NCBI GenBank assembly: GCA_034432595.1
Contig: DAOUBT010000004.1
Span: 1 to 64,000, forward strand
DNA: 64,000 nt
Direction: 5' to 3'
Origin: DAOTZR01 sp034432595
GTDB lineage: Bacteria > Chloroflexota > Anaerolineae > B4-G1 > SLSP01
Both the position numbers and the translations under genes were made by a program. The notes beneath the pieces are model-generated. The model was not told the DNA's origin and did not search any database. It saw only the letters and a list, made by a program, of their open reading frames with translations. This document shows positions 31,651 through 39,607 of the stretch, one piece after another; position 1 is the first letter of the stretch, and each line of letters begins with the position of its first letter.

Positions 31651-33987
31651 ATGCGCAAAGTCAGGCTTATCCTGTTCGCCCTGATACTCCTGCTTTGGAT
31701 GGAAGGGTTCTCCATCCCGGCACGCGCACAGGCTGATGATGACGCGGCGCTGCTGGAGCGCTATGCCCCGGTCTTCTATTTCCATCCAGATGAGTACTTC
31801 CGCCCCCAACCCGTGGAGGTGATGCTGCCCGAAGCGCGCCTGCGCCGCAGCTCCCCCTTCTGGTTCGATGTGAACGTCCTGGCTTCGCTCAACCTGCGCG
31901 ATTTCTTAAACCTGCCACCGGAAAAGAGCTTCTTCCTCGACGTGTGGTATGGGAGCGAGGGGAGCGCCGCCACCGATTACACGGCCCACCGCAGTTATTA
32001 CCGCGCGCTCCTCAGCCCGGAGGCGGGCGGACCTGAGCCTGCGGTGTACGGACGGGTCCACCGCGACGCGCAGGGCCACATCACCGTGCAGTATTGGGCG
32101 TTCTATTTCTACAACGACTGGTTCAACAAACACGAAGGCGACTGGGAAATGCTACAGGTCATGCTGGACCCCGACGGCACGCCGCGCTGGGTGGTGTACA
32201 GTCAGCATCACGGTGGAACGCGCCGCGCCTGGGAGGATACGCCGCGCTACGCACAGACTCATCCCATGGTGTACGTGGCGAAGGGATCGCACGCTAATTA
32301 TTTCGCCGGCGATGAGAGTTATCCCAACGGCATGACGATTGGCAAGACGCGCGTGGAGCTGCTCGACCGCACCGGTAGCGTGGAGCAACTGCGTCCGCGC
32401 GTCATCCGCCTGCCGGAGCGCGCGGAAGTGGTCGCCAATCCGGCAGCCTGGCCGGGCGCCGAATGGCTGCCTTACCGCGGGCGTTGGGGGGAAAACGCGC
32501 CTCAGGGCGATTTCAGCGGTCCCTATGGGCCAGCGGATAAGGGCACGCAATGGGACGATCCCTACGCCTGGGGCATGGCTCAACCGCTGGATGTGGAGGT
32601 GTGGTACGCGCACCGCCTGCGCGTGTTCGCCTCTGTGCCAATCAGCGCCACGCTCAATACCGCGCCCGGCGCTTCCCTCGCCGGCGTCGAGACGCTCAGC
32701 CACGGTCTCATCCTGCACAGCGACCCGCCGGAAGAGGGCGTTGTCATCACCTTACAGGCCGCGCCTGATACCGAGATGGATGTTAGCGCGACCTGGCCCG
32801 AACGCAGCGCGGCGCGCGTCACGCACTGGAGGTTCGCCAACGTGCGCTTTGATGCCACCGGCACGGCCCTGCTCTTCCTGGGGCCCACATCCCCCAAAAT
32901 TGTAGTAGGGCAGATGAGCTACCTGCCCACCACGAGCAGCAGTAACAGCGCCACGTGGGATACTCCCGACCTGGTGTGGATGGGAAGCCTGCTTACCGCG
33001 CAAGAGGTGGCGGTGGGCTTCGGTTGGATTCTCGTCGGCAGCATCCTGCCCGCCCTGGTGCTGCTGGGACTGGTGTATAACCTGGATTATTACGAACGCG
33101 AACCGAAGCGGCTGGTGTTCTTTACGTTCGTGTGGGGCGCTGTGCCCGCGGTGCTGGTGCTCGTAGGGGCGGCTATCTTCTTCCGCCTGCCCACCTCGCC
33201 CCTGACACGCGAAGCGCATATCGCGTTACGCGCCGGGTTGCTCAGCGCAGCAGCGCAGGAGCTGATCAAGGGCGCAGCGGTGTTTTTCATTTTCTGGCGC
33301 TACCGGCGCGAGTTCGACGGGGTGTTCGACGGCATCGTTTACGGTGCGACGGTGGGGTTCGGCTTCGCCATGATGAGTCAGTTGCTCCGTCAGCTCAGCG
33401 ATTTTGTGCTGTGGGGCTTTTCCAGCATGACGTTGGAGACGTGGGCGCAGGGGGTGCTCTTTGCCCTGCATCAGGCCATGTACAGCGCGTTTTTCGGCGC
33501 GTCGCTGGGTTGGGCACGGCTTTCTAATGACCGCAAGGCGCGGGTTTACGTGCCGGTTTTGGGGATGGTGGCCGCCATCGGCGCGCACGGGTTGCATTTG
33601 CGCTGGCTGAACAGCCTGCAAGGGCTGACGCCGGCTTTCGTCGTGCTTTCGCTGGCAGGGCTGTTGTTCACGGTGGGGGTAGGGATATGGGCTTTGTATC
33701 GTCAGCGCGTCTGGCTGGAGGCCATGCTCCCCCAATGGGAGAGCCTGGGGGTGAGCGCAAGTTTGTTGAAGCCGGGACGACGCTGGTGGTATGAGACGCG
33801 CGCGCTCTTCCGCCATGGGCCGCGCGCCTGGCGCGCGCTGCGGCGCTTCCATAGCTTGCTGATGGAGTGGGCTTTCAAGGCGGAACAGGCACGACTCCGC
33901 CCCGATGAGGCCGCGCTGGCGCAGGAGGCAGAACAGCTACAGGCGCGCCTGCTCGCTTTGTGGCCGCGCGTCAAGGGATACTTGTAG
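31651..33987 (+). CDS. Vps62-like exported domain fused to a degenerate PrsW-like membrane protease domain
   Basis: A 778-residue protein. The signal peptide (ending ARAQA) is followed by a Vps62-like domain (about 30-300) with YAPVFYFHPDE, the HEGDWE motif and a GSHANYF motif. A beta-rich linker precedes a membrane half (about 450-700, 7-8 helices) resembling PrsW intramembrane peptidases: DYYEREPKR, AAQELIKG, FDGIVYGATVGFGF and a conserved His607. The PrsW EExxK motif is QE (Gln536, Glu537, Lys540), and the second-motif Glu-Asn is Ser576-Gln577, so proteolysis may be lost or altered. The C-terminal about 90 residues are basic and helical. The start is ATG 31651 after AAGGAGG. Function unknown; I infer a surface-sensing or lipid-related membrane protein. 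Confidence 0.75.
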   Translation: MRKVRLILFALILLLWMEGFSIPARAQADDDAALLERYAPVFYFHPDEYFRPQPVEVMLPEARLRRSSPFWFDVNVLASLNLRDFLNLPPEKSFFLDVWYGSEGSAATDYTAHRSYYRALLSPEAGGPEPAVYGRVHRDAQGHITVQYWAFYFYNDWFNKHEGDWEMLQVMLDPDGTPRWVVYSQHHGGTRRAWEDTPRYAQTHPMVYVAKGSHANYFAGDESYPNGMTIGKTRVELLDRTGSVEQLRPRVIRLPERAEVVANPAAWPGAEWLPYRGRWGENAPQGDFSGPYGPADKGTQWDDPYAWGMAQPLDVEVWYAHRLRVFASVPISATLNTAPGASLAGVETLSHGLILHSDPPEEGVVITLQAAPDTEMDVSATWPERSAARVTHWRFANVRFDATGTALLFLGPTSPKIVVGQMSYLPTTSSSNSATWDTPDLVWMGSLLTAQEVAVGFGWILVGSILPALVLLGLVYNLDYYEREPKRLVFFTFVWGAVPAVLVLVGAAIFFRLPTSPLTREAHIALRAGLLSAAAQELIKGAAVFFIFWRYRREFDGVFDGIVYGATVGFGFAMMSQLLRQLSDFVLWGFSSMTLETWAQGVLFALHQAMYSAFFGASLGWARLSNDRKARVYVPVLGMVAAIGAHGLHLRWLNSLQGLTPAFVVLSLAGLLFTVGVGIWALYRQRVWLEAMLPQWESLGVSASLLKPGRRWWYETRALFRHGPRAWRALRRFHSLLMEWAFKAEQARLRPDEAALAQEAEQLQARLLALWPRVKGYL

Positions 33988-34089
33988 ATGGGGAACTGAA
34001 CTGCGGCGAGAGTCGTCATAGTACAAATTCAGGGCCTTTTGTAACGTCAGGCACAAGATCAGAGCAAAGGGCTGGAAGCGGGAGGAGAT

Positions 34090-34647
34090 ATGCGTCAGGT
34101 GTGGAAATGGCTGCTTTTGAGTGTGCTCTTGGGAGCGGGAATGGGTTTGCTGGTCAAAACGCCGGTCAAGGCCTGTTCCTGTATGCCGCCGGGCGATCCG
34201 AAAATAGAGTTGGAACAGGCCACGGCAGTTTTCAGCGGGCGCGTGTACAGCATGGAGGCTTCGGGCGGGGCGCTGTGGGTGCATTTTGAGGTCTCCGAAG
34301 TGTGGAAGGGGCCTTATCAATCCCTGATCACCGTGCGCACGGCAACCGATAGCGCCGCCTGCGGCTACACATTCGCAGAAGGCGTGGAGTATCTTGTGTA
34401 TGCCAACGGGGATACCAATGATTTACAGGTGAACTTGTGCAGCCGCACCCGTCCGCGCATGGACGCCGCCGAGGATATAGGAATCCTTGGACCGGGGACA
34501 CCTGTCAGTCAAATGGAAGGAAGCCCGGCGAAGAACACTTTTGATCCCAACCGGGTGTTGGCGCCGGTGGTGGGGATCCTCAGCGGGGCGATTGTGGTGG
34601 GCATTTTGCTCGGCGGGTTATTGGATTTCCGGCCCGTGGTACGGTAA
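34090..34647 (+). CDS. Exported NTR/TIMP-like domain protein with C-terminal membrane anchor
   Basis: A 185-residue protein. The signal peptide ends at about VKACSC; the mature N terminus with its Cys-x-Cys is the hallmark of netrin/TIMP-like (NTR) domains. The rest of the domain follows: AVFSGRVYSM, VHFEVSEVWKGPY, then a Cys-containing ACGYTFAEGVEYLVYANG and NLCSRTRP. A linker leads to one membrane helix (VLAPVVGILSGAIVVGILLGG) and a short basic tail. Bacterial relatives are extracytoplasmic OB-fold proteins of unknown target. A lipoprotein reading of the Cys is possible but the lipobox is poor. The start is ATG 34090 after GGGAGGAG. It follows the Vps62-PrsW gene by 102 nt and may be co-transcribed. 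Confidence 0.78.
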   Translation: MRQVWKWLLLSVLLGAGMGLLVKTPVKACSCMPPGDPKIELEQATAVFSGRVYSMEASGGALWVHFEVSEVWKGPYQSLITVRTATDSAACGYTFAEGVEYLVYANGDTNDLQVNLCSRTRPRMDAAEDIGILGPGTPVSQMEGSPAKNTFDPNRVLAPVVGILSGAIVVGILLGGLLDFRPVVR

Positions 34648-34690
34648 AGCGGTTCGGATTCCAGGTCAACGCGGACCGTATCCACACCAA

Positions 34691-34720
34691 ACGGCGCGGG
34701 GAAGGGTATCCCCGCGCCGT
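34691..34720. terminator. Hairpin between converging genes
   Basis: An 11-bp perfect stem, ACGGCGCGGGG and CCCCGCGCCGT, with an 8-nt loop lies between the NTR-like gene and the reverse-strand small gene. No T tract follows on either side. Confidence 0.55.
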
Positions 34721-34740
34721 TGGTGCAGGATAGGGAAACG

Positions 34741-34974
34741 TCAGGCAGGCTTATGGTTGGCTTCGCTGGCTGCCACAGCAGCCAACAGGGCTTTGGCTAA
34801 CCTGCGCGCCTGCTCCGGTGTGATAAAGATGTTACTCTCATCGCCGATGAAGAGTTTTTCGTCTTTAGGGCAGTCTTCAAGGATAGAGATGCAGATGTTA
34901 TCTTCGTAGCCCCTGTCTTCTTCGCTGTAGTAGATCGTTACCCGCAAAGAACCATCCAACAACGTAATGGTCAT
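34741..34974 (-). CDS. Small acidic protein of unknown function (77 aa)
   Basis: I do not recognise this 77-residue protein. It has a predicted beta-hairpin start (MTITLLDGSLRVTIYYSEEDR), an acidic middle with two cysteines (NICISILEDCPKDEK) and a helical end (TPEQARRLAKALLAAVAASEANHK). The strongest sign that it is real is its ribosome site, AAAGGAGGT, six bases before ATG. It runs opposite to its neighbours, and the promoter of the Ycf46-like gene lies behind it, so the two are divergently transcribed from a 209-nt region. A regulatory link to that system is possible, with no direct evidence. Confidence 0.7.
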   Translation of the reverse strand: MTITLLDGSLRVTIYYSEEDRGYEDNICISILEDCPKDEKLFIGDESNIFITPEQARRLAKALLAAVAASEANHKPA

Positions 34975-35128
34975 CGCTACCTCCTTTGGATTCCATGTGT
35001 AGCGGCAGGAAAGCTCTGACCGCGGTGCTTTGATTGTAATCCGTTACCCAAAACGCGCAAGTCGGCAGTCTGAGGACAATTCTGAATAGAATCGGCGTGG
35101 CTGACAAAGGGAAAGCGCGGCTGCAAAA

Positions 35129-35157
35129 TTGGACTCCGCGGCTTTTCGCCTTATAAT
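35129..35157 (+). promoter_or_regulatory. Promoter of the AAA/Hsp70 cluster
   Basis: TTGGAC (35129-35134), a 17-nt spacer and a perfect TATAAT (35152-35157) are followed by a short leader of about 20 nt, then AGGGGG and the start at 35184. This is the best promoter match in the window. Confidence 0.75.
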
Positions 35158-35183
35158 ATTTTCATCCATCTCAGGGGGTGCGT

Positions 35184-36713
35184 ATGACGTTTGAAGAACA
35201 GTTAGACCTGTACTTGCGGGCGCGGGTCACGCTCATCGTGCTCAACACCATCGAGGAAGAGCGGGCTTTGCAGGCTATCAAGGCGGTGTGCGAGAAGCAG
35301 AAGCGGCCCTGCCTCACCTGGGATGTGGCGGATGGGTTTCAGCTCCTCAGTGGAAATGCCGCACCCCCCGCTTCCGTGCGCGATCCACTGGGCGCGCTGG
35401 AGCAGATTGAGAATGCCGCCGATCCGCCCCTGTTCGTGCTCAAGGACTTCCACGAGTTGTGGAACAATCCGCAGGTGAAACGCAAGTTGCGCTCGGCAGC
35501 GCAAAGGCTGCGCTACAGCAAGAAATCGCTGCTGGTGCTCACGCCAAACGGCAAAGTCCCGCCCGAATTGAGAGATGATGCGGTCATCACCGAGCTTCCC
35601 CCACCCTCCGCCGCCGAGCTGGATGCTGTGCTGGAGCAGCTTCTCAAAACGCCCGGCGTGCGCAACGACCTCACCCCGCTGGGACGCGAAAAGCTGGTGC
35701 AGGCCGCGCTGGGATTGACGCTGGCACAGGCGCAACGGGTCTTTGCGCGCTGCGTGGTGCGCAACGGAACCCTGGATGAGCGCGACATTGATGAGGTGAC
35801 GGAGGAGAAAAAGCAAATTATCCGCGAAAGCGAGGCGCTGGAATTTTACAGTGCCTCCGAGACGCCGGATGATGTGGGCGGCCTGGACGTACTCAAACAG
35901 TGGTTACGTCTGCGCGAACGCGCCTTTACGCAGGAGGCACGCGCCTACGGGCTGCCCGCGCCCAAAGGTATCGCTCTCCTTGGCATTCCGGGCACCGGCA
36001 AGAGCCTCACGGCTAAAATGATTGGGGGGATGTGGCATCTGCCTCTGCTGCGCCTCGATGTCGGGGCGTTGTTCGGCAGTCTGGTGGGGGAATCGGAGGA
36101 ACGCGCGCGCCGCGCTTTGCGCCTGGCGGAGACGGTGGCCCCCTGTGTGGTTTGGATTGACGAGATGGAGAAAGCGCTTTCGCACGGCGGCCTGGATAGC
36201 GGCACGAGCACGCGCGTCTTTGGCACCATTCTCACCTGGATGCAGGAAAAGACCGCGCCGTGTTTTGTGGTGGCAACGGCGAACGACATCAGCAGCCTGC
36301 CACCCGAATTGTTGCGCAAAGGGCGCTTTGATGAGATTTTCTTCCTGGATTTGCCCACGCAAGAGGAACGCGAAGCTATCTTTGCTGTGCATTTGCGCAA
36401 ACGTAAACGCCTGCCACAGGATTTCGACCTCCACCTGCTGGCCCAACAGTCCGCGGGCTACGTGGGCGCCGAAATCGAACAGGCGATTATTGACGCGATG
36501 TACGTAGGGTTCGATGCCGGACGCGATATTACCACGCAAGACATTCTGGAAGCGCTCAAGCGACAGGTGCCGCTCTCCGTCTCACAGCGCGAACGCATCG
36601 AAGCCCTGCGCGCGTGGCTGATGGAGGGACGCGCGCGCTCGGCCTCCTTCCGCGAATCGCGCGAGGCGCAGCAGCGTTTTGTGCCCATTCAGCTTGAGGC
36701 TTCTGAGGTTTGA
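35184..36713 (+). CDS. Ycf46-type AAA+ ATPase
   Basis: A 509-residue AAA+ protein. The N-terminal region (about 1-220; MTFEEQLDLYLRARVTLIVLNTIEEERA...) is the Ycf46-specific domain. The AAA core has Walker A GIPGTGKS (267-274), Walker B VVWIDE (Asp326, Glu327), sensor-1 ATAND and the arginine-finger region ELLRKGRFDEIFFLD, followed by the lid. All residues needed for ATP hydrolysis are present. The start is ATG 35184, five bases after AGGGGG; a GTG six bases upstream is too near the ribosome site. It opens the chaperone cluster behind a strong promoter. Ycf46 proteins are found in cyanobacteria, plastids and other bacteria, mostly without a defined client; here it probably remodels a protein with the Hsp70 partners. 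Confidence 0.9.
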   Translation: MTFEEQLDLYLRARVTLIVLNTIEEERALQAIKAVCEKQKRPCLTWDVADGFQLLSGNAAPPASVRDPLGALEQIENAADPPLFVLKDFHELWNNPQVKRKLRSAAQRLRYSKKSLLVLTPNGKVPPELRDDAVITELPPPSAAELDAVLEQLLKTPGVRNDLTPLGREKLVQAALGLTLAQAQRVFARCVVRNGTLDERDIDEVTEEKKQIIRESEALEFYSASETPDDVGGLDVLKQWLRLRERAFTQEARAYGLPAPKGIALLGIPGTGKSLTAKMIGGMWHLPLLRLDVGALFGSLVGESEERARRALRLAETVAPCVVWIDEMEKALSHGGLDSGTSTRVFGTILTWMQEKTAPCFVVATANDISSLPPELLRKGRFDEIFFLDLPTQEEREAIFAVHLRKRKRLPQDFDLHLLAQQSAGYVGAEIEQAIIDAMYVGFDAGRDITTQDILEALKRQVPLSVSQRERIEALRAWLMEGRARSASFRESREAQQRFVPIQLEASEV

Positions 36714-36932
36714 GCATGGGGGAACAAGCTCTGCTCTCCCTGCCTCGCCCCTCGCGGTCAGAGCGCCAAGAGAGGCACGGGCGTTCAAGCCATGTTCCGA
36801 TTGCATCCACCTGAGGCGCGCCGACGAGGTGCGGATGACGATGAGAGTGGCGTTGCACATGGGCGGGCGTTCCGATGGGCTATTCTTTAACCCTGCGCGC
36901 TTTGCGGCTCAACCGGTGTAAGTGGAGCTACC

Positions 36933-39029
36933 ATGTCCTTGCTTGAAAGCATCCTTTTTGACACCCCCTCACGTTCGCTGCCATGGCGTCTGTTGCAGCG
37001 GCTCCTTGTGCGCTGGGTGGCGCTGAATCCAAAGCCGGTTGAGCTTGAGTTGCTGACGCGCGCCCTTCATCACCCTGATGCGGAGGTGCAACGCATCGCC
37101 GAACGCGGCCTGCGTCAGCTCAAGCGAGATTACCTCAAAACGCTGGTCTGCCTGATTTGGGCGCGCACGCGCGATCCACGCCTGGAGACGCTGCTGAGCG
37201 AGTTGGGCTGGATAGCCGAAAGGCCACCGGAGGTGCGCGTCCTGACGTTGTTGCTGCAGGGAACGCCGGAGGAGGTGGGAGCGCGCATCGGCAGCACGAT
37301 GGTCGAGCCTTTGCTGAAGGCCTGTGAGGATGCGGACCCGCGCCTGGCGGAACGGGCGCGCGCTGCGCTCCTGGCCCTGCGCCGTAAGGATGCCCGCGCC
37401 GCTCTGTGGACCATCGTCCGCGAGAACGGCCATCCCCTGGCCCTGAAAGCGCTGGCGCAGAGCGGAGAACCGCCCCGAGACGAAAACGAGCGCGCGTTGT
37501 TCTGGTTCTTGCTGGGCCAATGGCAGGAGTATGAGGCGCTGGATTTCGACCGCCGGCGCTTGCGCGCAGTGTACGCCACCGCTTCGGCTGAGCTGCGCGC
37601 GCGCATCCGCGAGCAGTTGCGCGCCGCCGGACGCCCGGACTTCTTAACGGTGCTCACCGGCGGGGAGACGCGCCTGCAGGCCGAGGCGCTCTCGCCCGCC
37701 GAGACGCGCACCGTGCTGGAACTGCTGGTGGGGATGGGCGCATGGCGTGAGGTGTGGGACCTGGCGCTTAAGGTGCAGGTAGCCTGGGGAGCCTGGGCGG
37801 TGGAACGATTGGTCGCCGCCGGCTGGGAGCCTGAGGACGCCGAAGAGCAGGCCCTGTTGCGCACCTTGCACGGCCTGACGCAGGCCGGATTGCTGGCCGT
37901 GCCGGATGAAATCCGGCGGCGGCAGGGTTTGCTCGATTCGCACACGCTCGTCCGCGTGCCGGGACGGGTGAACGATGTGGTCTTCGCGCCACGTTCACCC
38001 TGGATCGCTGTGGCGACCGGCACACGCCACGCGGTCATCTGGGATTACACGCAGGGCAAGCGCAAGATGTTGCTGGGGAATCATTTCGACCACGCGATAG
38101 GGAGCGTGGCCTTCACGCCCGATGAGCGGGTGCTGCTGGGGGAACGCACCAATCAAAAAGAGCCGGTGGATTTGTTCCTGTACACCATGCCCCCGGATAA
38201 CACCATGCGCCGCCTGGGATCCCATGAGATGATGATAGCGCTGGCCGTCCCCAATGACCGCTGGGCACTTTCGGCGGGACGCGAGGGTCTCCTGCGCCTG
38301 TGGGATTTGGAAGATGGTCGTCTGCTGCAACAGCATGAGACGCAAGGCGACTGGACTCGTCAATTGTGCGTGGTGGACGAAGCGCATGTGCTCTATCTGG
38401 GCCGGCTGATGCGCCTGATAAGCCTGCCGGATTTGAAAGAGCAGAAATGGCGCTTCACCGAGGGGCGCATCACCGCGGCAACGGTGTGCGGTAAGGATGT
38501 GCTGCTGGGACGATTCAGCGGCGAGGTGATCGCCCTCGATCTGAGCGATATGGGCCGTGCGCCGAAGCGCGTCATCAGCAGCTATGAGAAGGCGGTGGTG
38601 GGCCTGGCAACGCTCGCGCGCTATGGATTGGTGTTGAGCGTGGATGGCTCCGGCTTGTTGCGCGTCCTCGATACAGAGACGTATGAGGTGCGCCACGAAC
38701 AGCGTATTGGGAAAGGCCGCGCCACCTCGTTACACCTTTCGCCGGATGAGGCTTTCATGGTCCTGGGATTGAGCGAAACGGCCTTCGCGCTGTTGGATTT
38801 GCGCTTCCTGGCCCTGCCGTGGCTCTTTGCCCAACCGTTAGCCCGGCTCGGTCCCGACGAGACGGCGCGCATCCGCTGGCTGGCCGGGCAGACCCATCTG
38901 CTCCCCGATGTGCAGCGAGCCTTGCAATTTGCGGCGCATATCCTACACTATCGCTGGCGTTACGAAATCGAGCTGGAGCAGGCGCCGGAGCTGGTCGCAG
39001 GAGAGTTCGATATCGAGATTGAGGGGTAA
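36933..39029 (+). CDS. HEAT-like / WD40-like repeat protein
   Basis: A 698-residue soluble protein with two solenoids. Residues 1 to about 330 are alpha-helical and HEAT-like (ALHHPDAEVQRIAERGLRQL; KACEDADPRLAERARAALLAL). Residues about 345-640 form a degenerate WD40-type beta-propeller (VNDVVFAPRSPWIAVATGTRHAVIWD; ALSAGREGLLRLWDLEDGRLL; VLSVDGSGLLRVLDTETYEV). An acidic C-terminal tail (ELVAGEFDIEIEG) follows. No enzymatic motif is seen. It likely acts as scaffold or client adaptor between the AAA ATPase and the Hsp70/GrpE pair. The 219-nt gap before it shows no clear feature. The start is ATG 36933 after GTGGAG; GrpE-like follows 26 nt later. Confidence 0.82.
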   Translation: MSLLESILFDTPSRSLPWRLLQRLLVRWVALNPKPVELELLTRALHHPDAEVQRIAERGLRQLKRDYLKTLVCLIWARTRDPRLETLLSELGWIAERPPEVRVLTLLLQGTPEEVGARIGSTMVEPLLKACEDADPRLAERARAALLALRRKDARAALWTIVRENGHPLALKALAQSGEPPRDENERALFWFLLGQWQEYEALDFDRRRLRAVYATASAELRARIREQLRAAGRPDFLTVLTGGETRLQAEALSPAETRTVLELLVGMGAWREVWDLALKVQVAWGAWAVERLVAAGWEPEDAEEQALLRTLHGLTQAGLLAVPDEIRRRQGLLDSHTLVRVPGRVNDVVFAPRSPWIAVATGTRHAVIWDYTQGKRKMLLGNHFDHAIGSVAFTPDERVLLGERTNQKEPVDLFLYTMPPDNTMRRLGSHEMMIALAVPNDRWALSAGREGLLRLWDLEDGRLLQQHETQGDWTRQLCVVDEAHVLYLGRLMRLISLPDLKEQKWRFTEGRITAATVCGKDVLLGRFSGEVIALDLSDMGRAPKRVISSYEKAVVGLATLARYGLVLSVDGSGLLRVLDTETYEVRHEQRIGKGRATSLHLSPDEAFMVLGLSETAFALLDLRFLALPWLFAQPLARLGPDETARIRWLAGQTHLLPDVQRALQFAAHILHYRWRYEIELEQAPELVAGEFDIEIEG

Positions 39030-39055
39030 CTCCAGAGGAAACCGGGAGGGTTATC

Positions 39056-39553
39056 ATGCCATTCTGGTCACGCCGGAAAAAAGAGGGGGCGCCCGCGGAG
39101 GCGCGTATGTTGCAGCTCGAAGCGGAGTTACAGGCCTTGCGCCTGACGTTGGAAGAGCGTGAGGCGGAACTGCGCAGGTTACGCGCTCAGTGGGAACAGG
39201 AACGCGCGCGCAGCACGGCACAAGTGGAAGCGCAGGTGCAGGCGCAGATGGCGGCGCTGATGGAAGCCGCGGCCCCGCCTGTGGCGCAGGTGCTATTGCA
39301 GGGGTCGCTCATCGAAGCGGGGCAAGAGGTGCGGGCGCGGGACGTGTGGCTGGTGGTGCAGCGTCTGGTGCGCGTCCTGGAGGCGCACGGCCTGGAGGTG
39401 AGCACGCCCATCGGCACAGAGGTGGCCTTCGATCCGGACCGGCATCAGCCCCTGAGCGGGAGTTGCCCTGCAGGGACGCGCGCGCGCGTGCGGCTGCCGG
39501 GCCTGAGTTACCGCGGACGGCTCATCCACAAGGCGGGCGTCGTTCAGGAGTGA
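39056..39553 (+). CDS. GrpE-like nucleotide exchange factor
   Basis: A 165-residue protein built like GrpE: a basic N terminus, a long coiled coil (about 16-70; repeated LxxELxxLR), a short helical bundle (74-113), then the beta domain. The beta domain keeps the GrpE pattern GTEVAFDPDRHQPLSG (120-135) and VRLPGLSYRGRLIHKAGVV (145-163), comparable to FDPxxHEAV and GyxlxgRxlRpAxVxV. It is divergent from housekeeping GrpE. It sits 54 nt before an Hsp70-like gene, so it most likely exchanges ADP on that protein. The start is ATG 39056 after GGGAGGG. No DnaJ is present in the cluster, so J-domain input must come from elsewhere or be absent. Confidence 0.8.
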   Translation: MPFWSRRKKEGAPAEARMLQLEAELQALRLTLEEREAELRRLRAQWEQERARSTAQVEAQVQAQMAALMEAAAPPVAQVLLQGSLIEAGQEVRARDVWLVVQRLVRVLEAHGLEVSTPIGTEVAFDPDRHQPLSGSCPAGTRARVRLPGLSYRGRLIHKAGVVQE

Positions 39554-39607
39554 AGGGGCGTGGCAACACCCTTTAAGGTCAAAACGCTCAGGCAGGGATA
39601 AAAGGCC

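Noticed and set aside
35178..35183. GTG start two codons upstream of the Ycf46-like ATG
   Set aside because: It overlaps the ribosome site; ATG 35184 has proper spacing.
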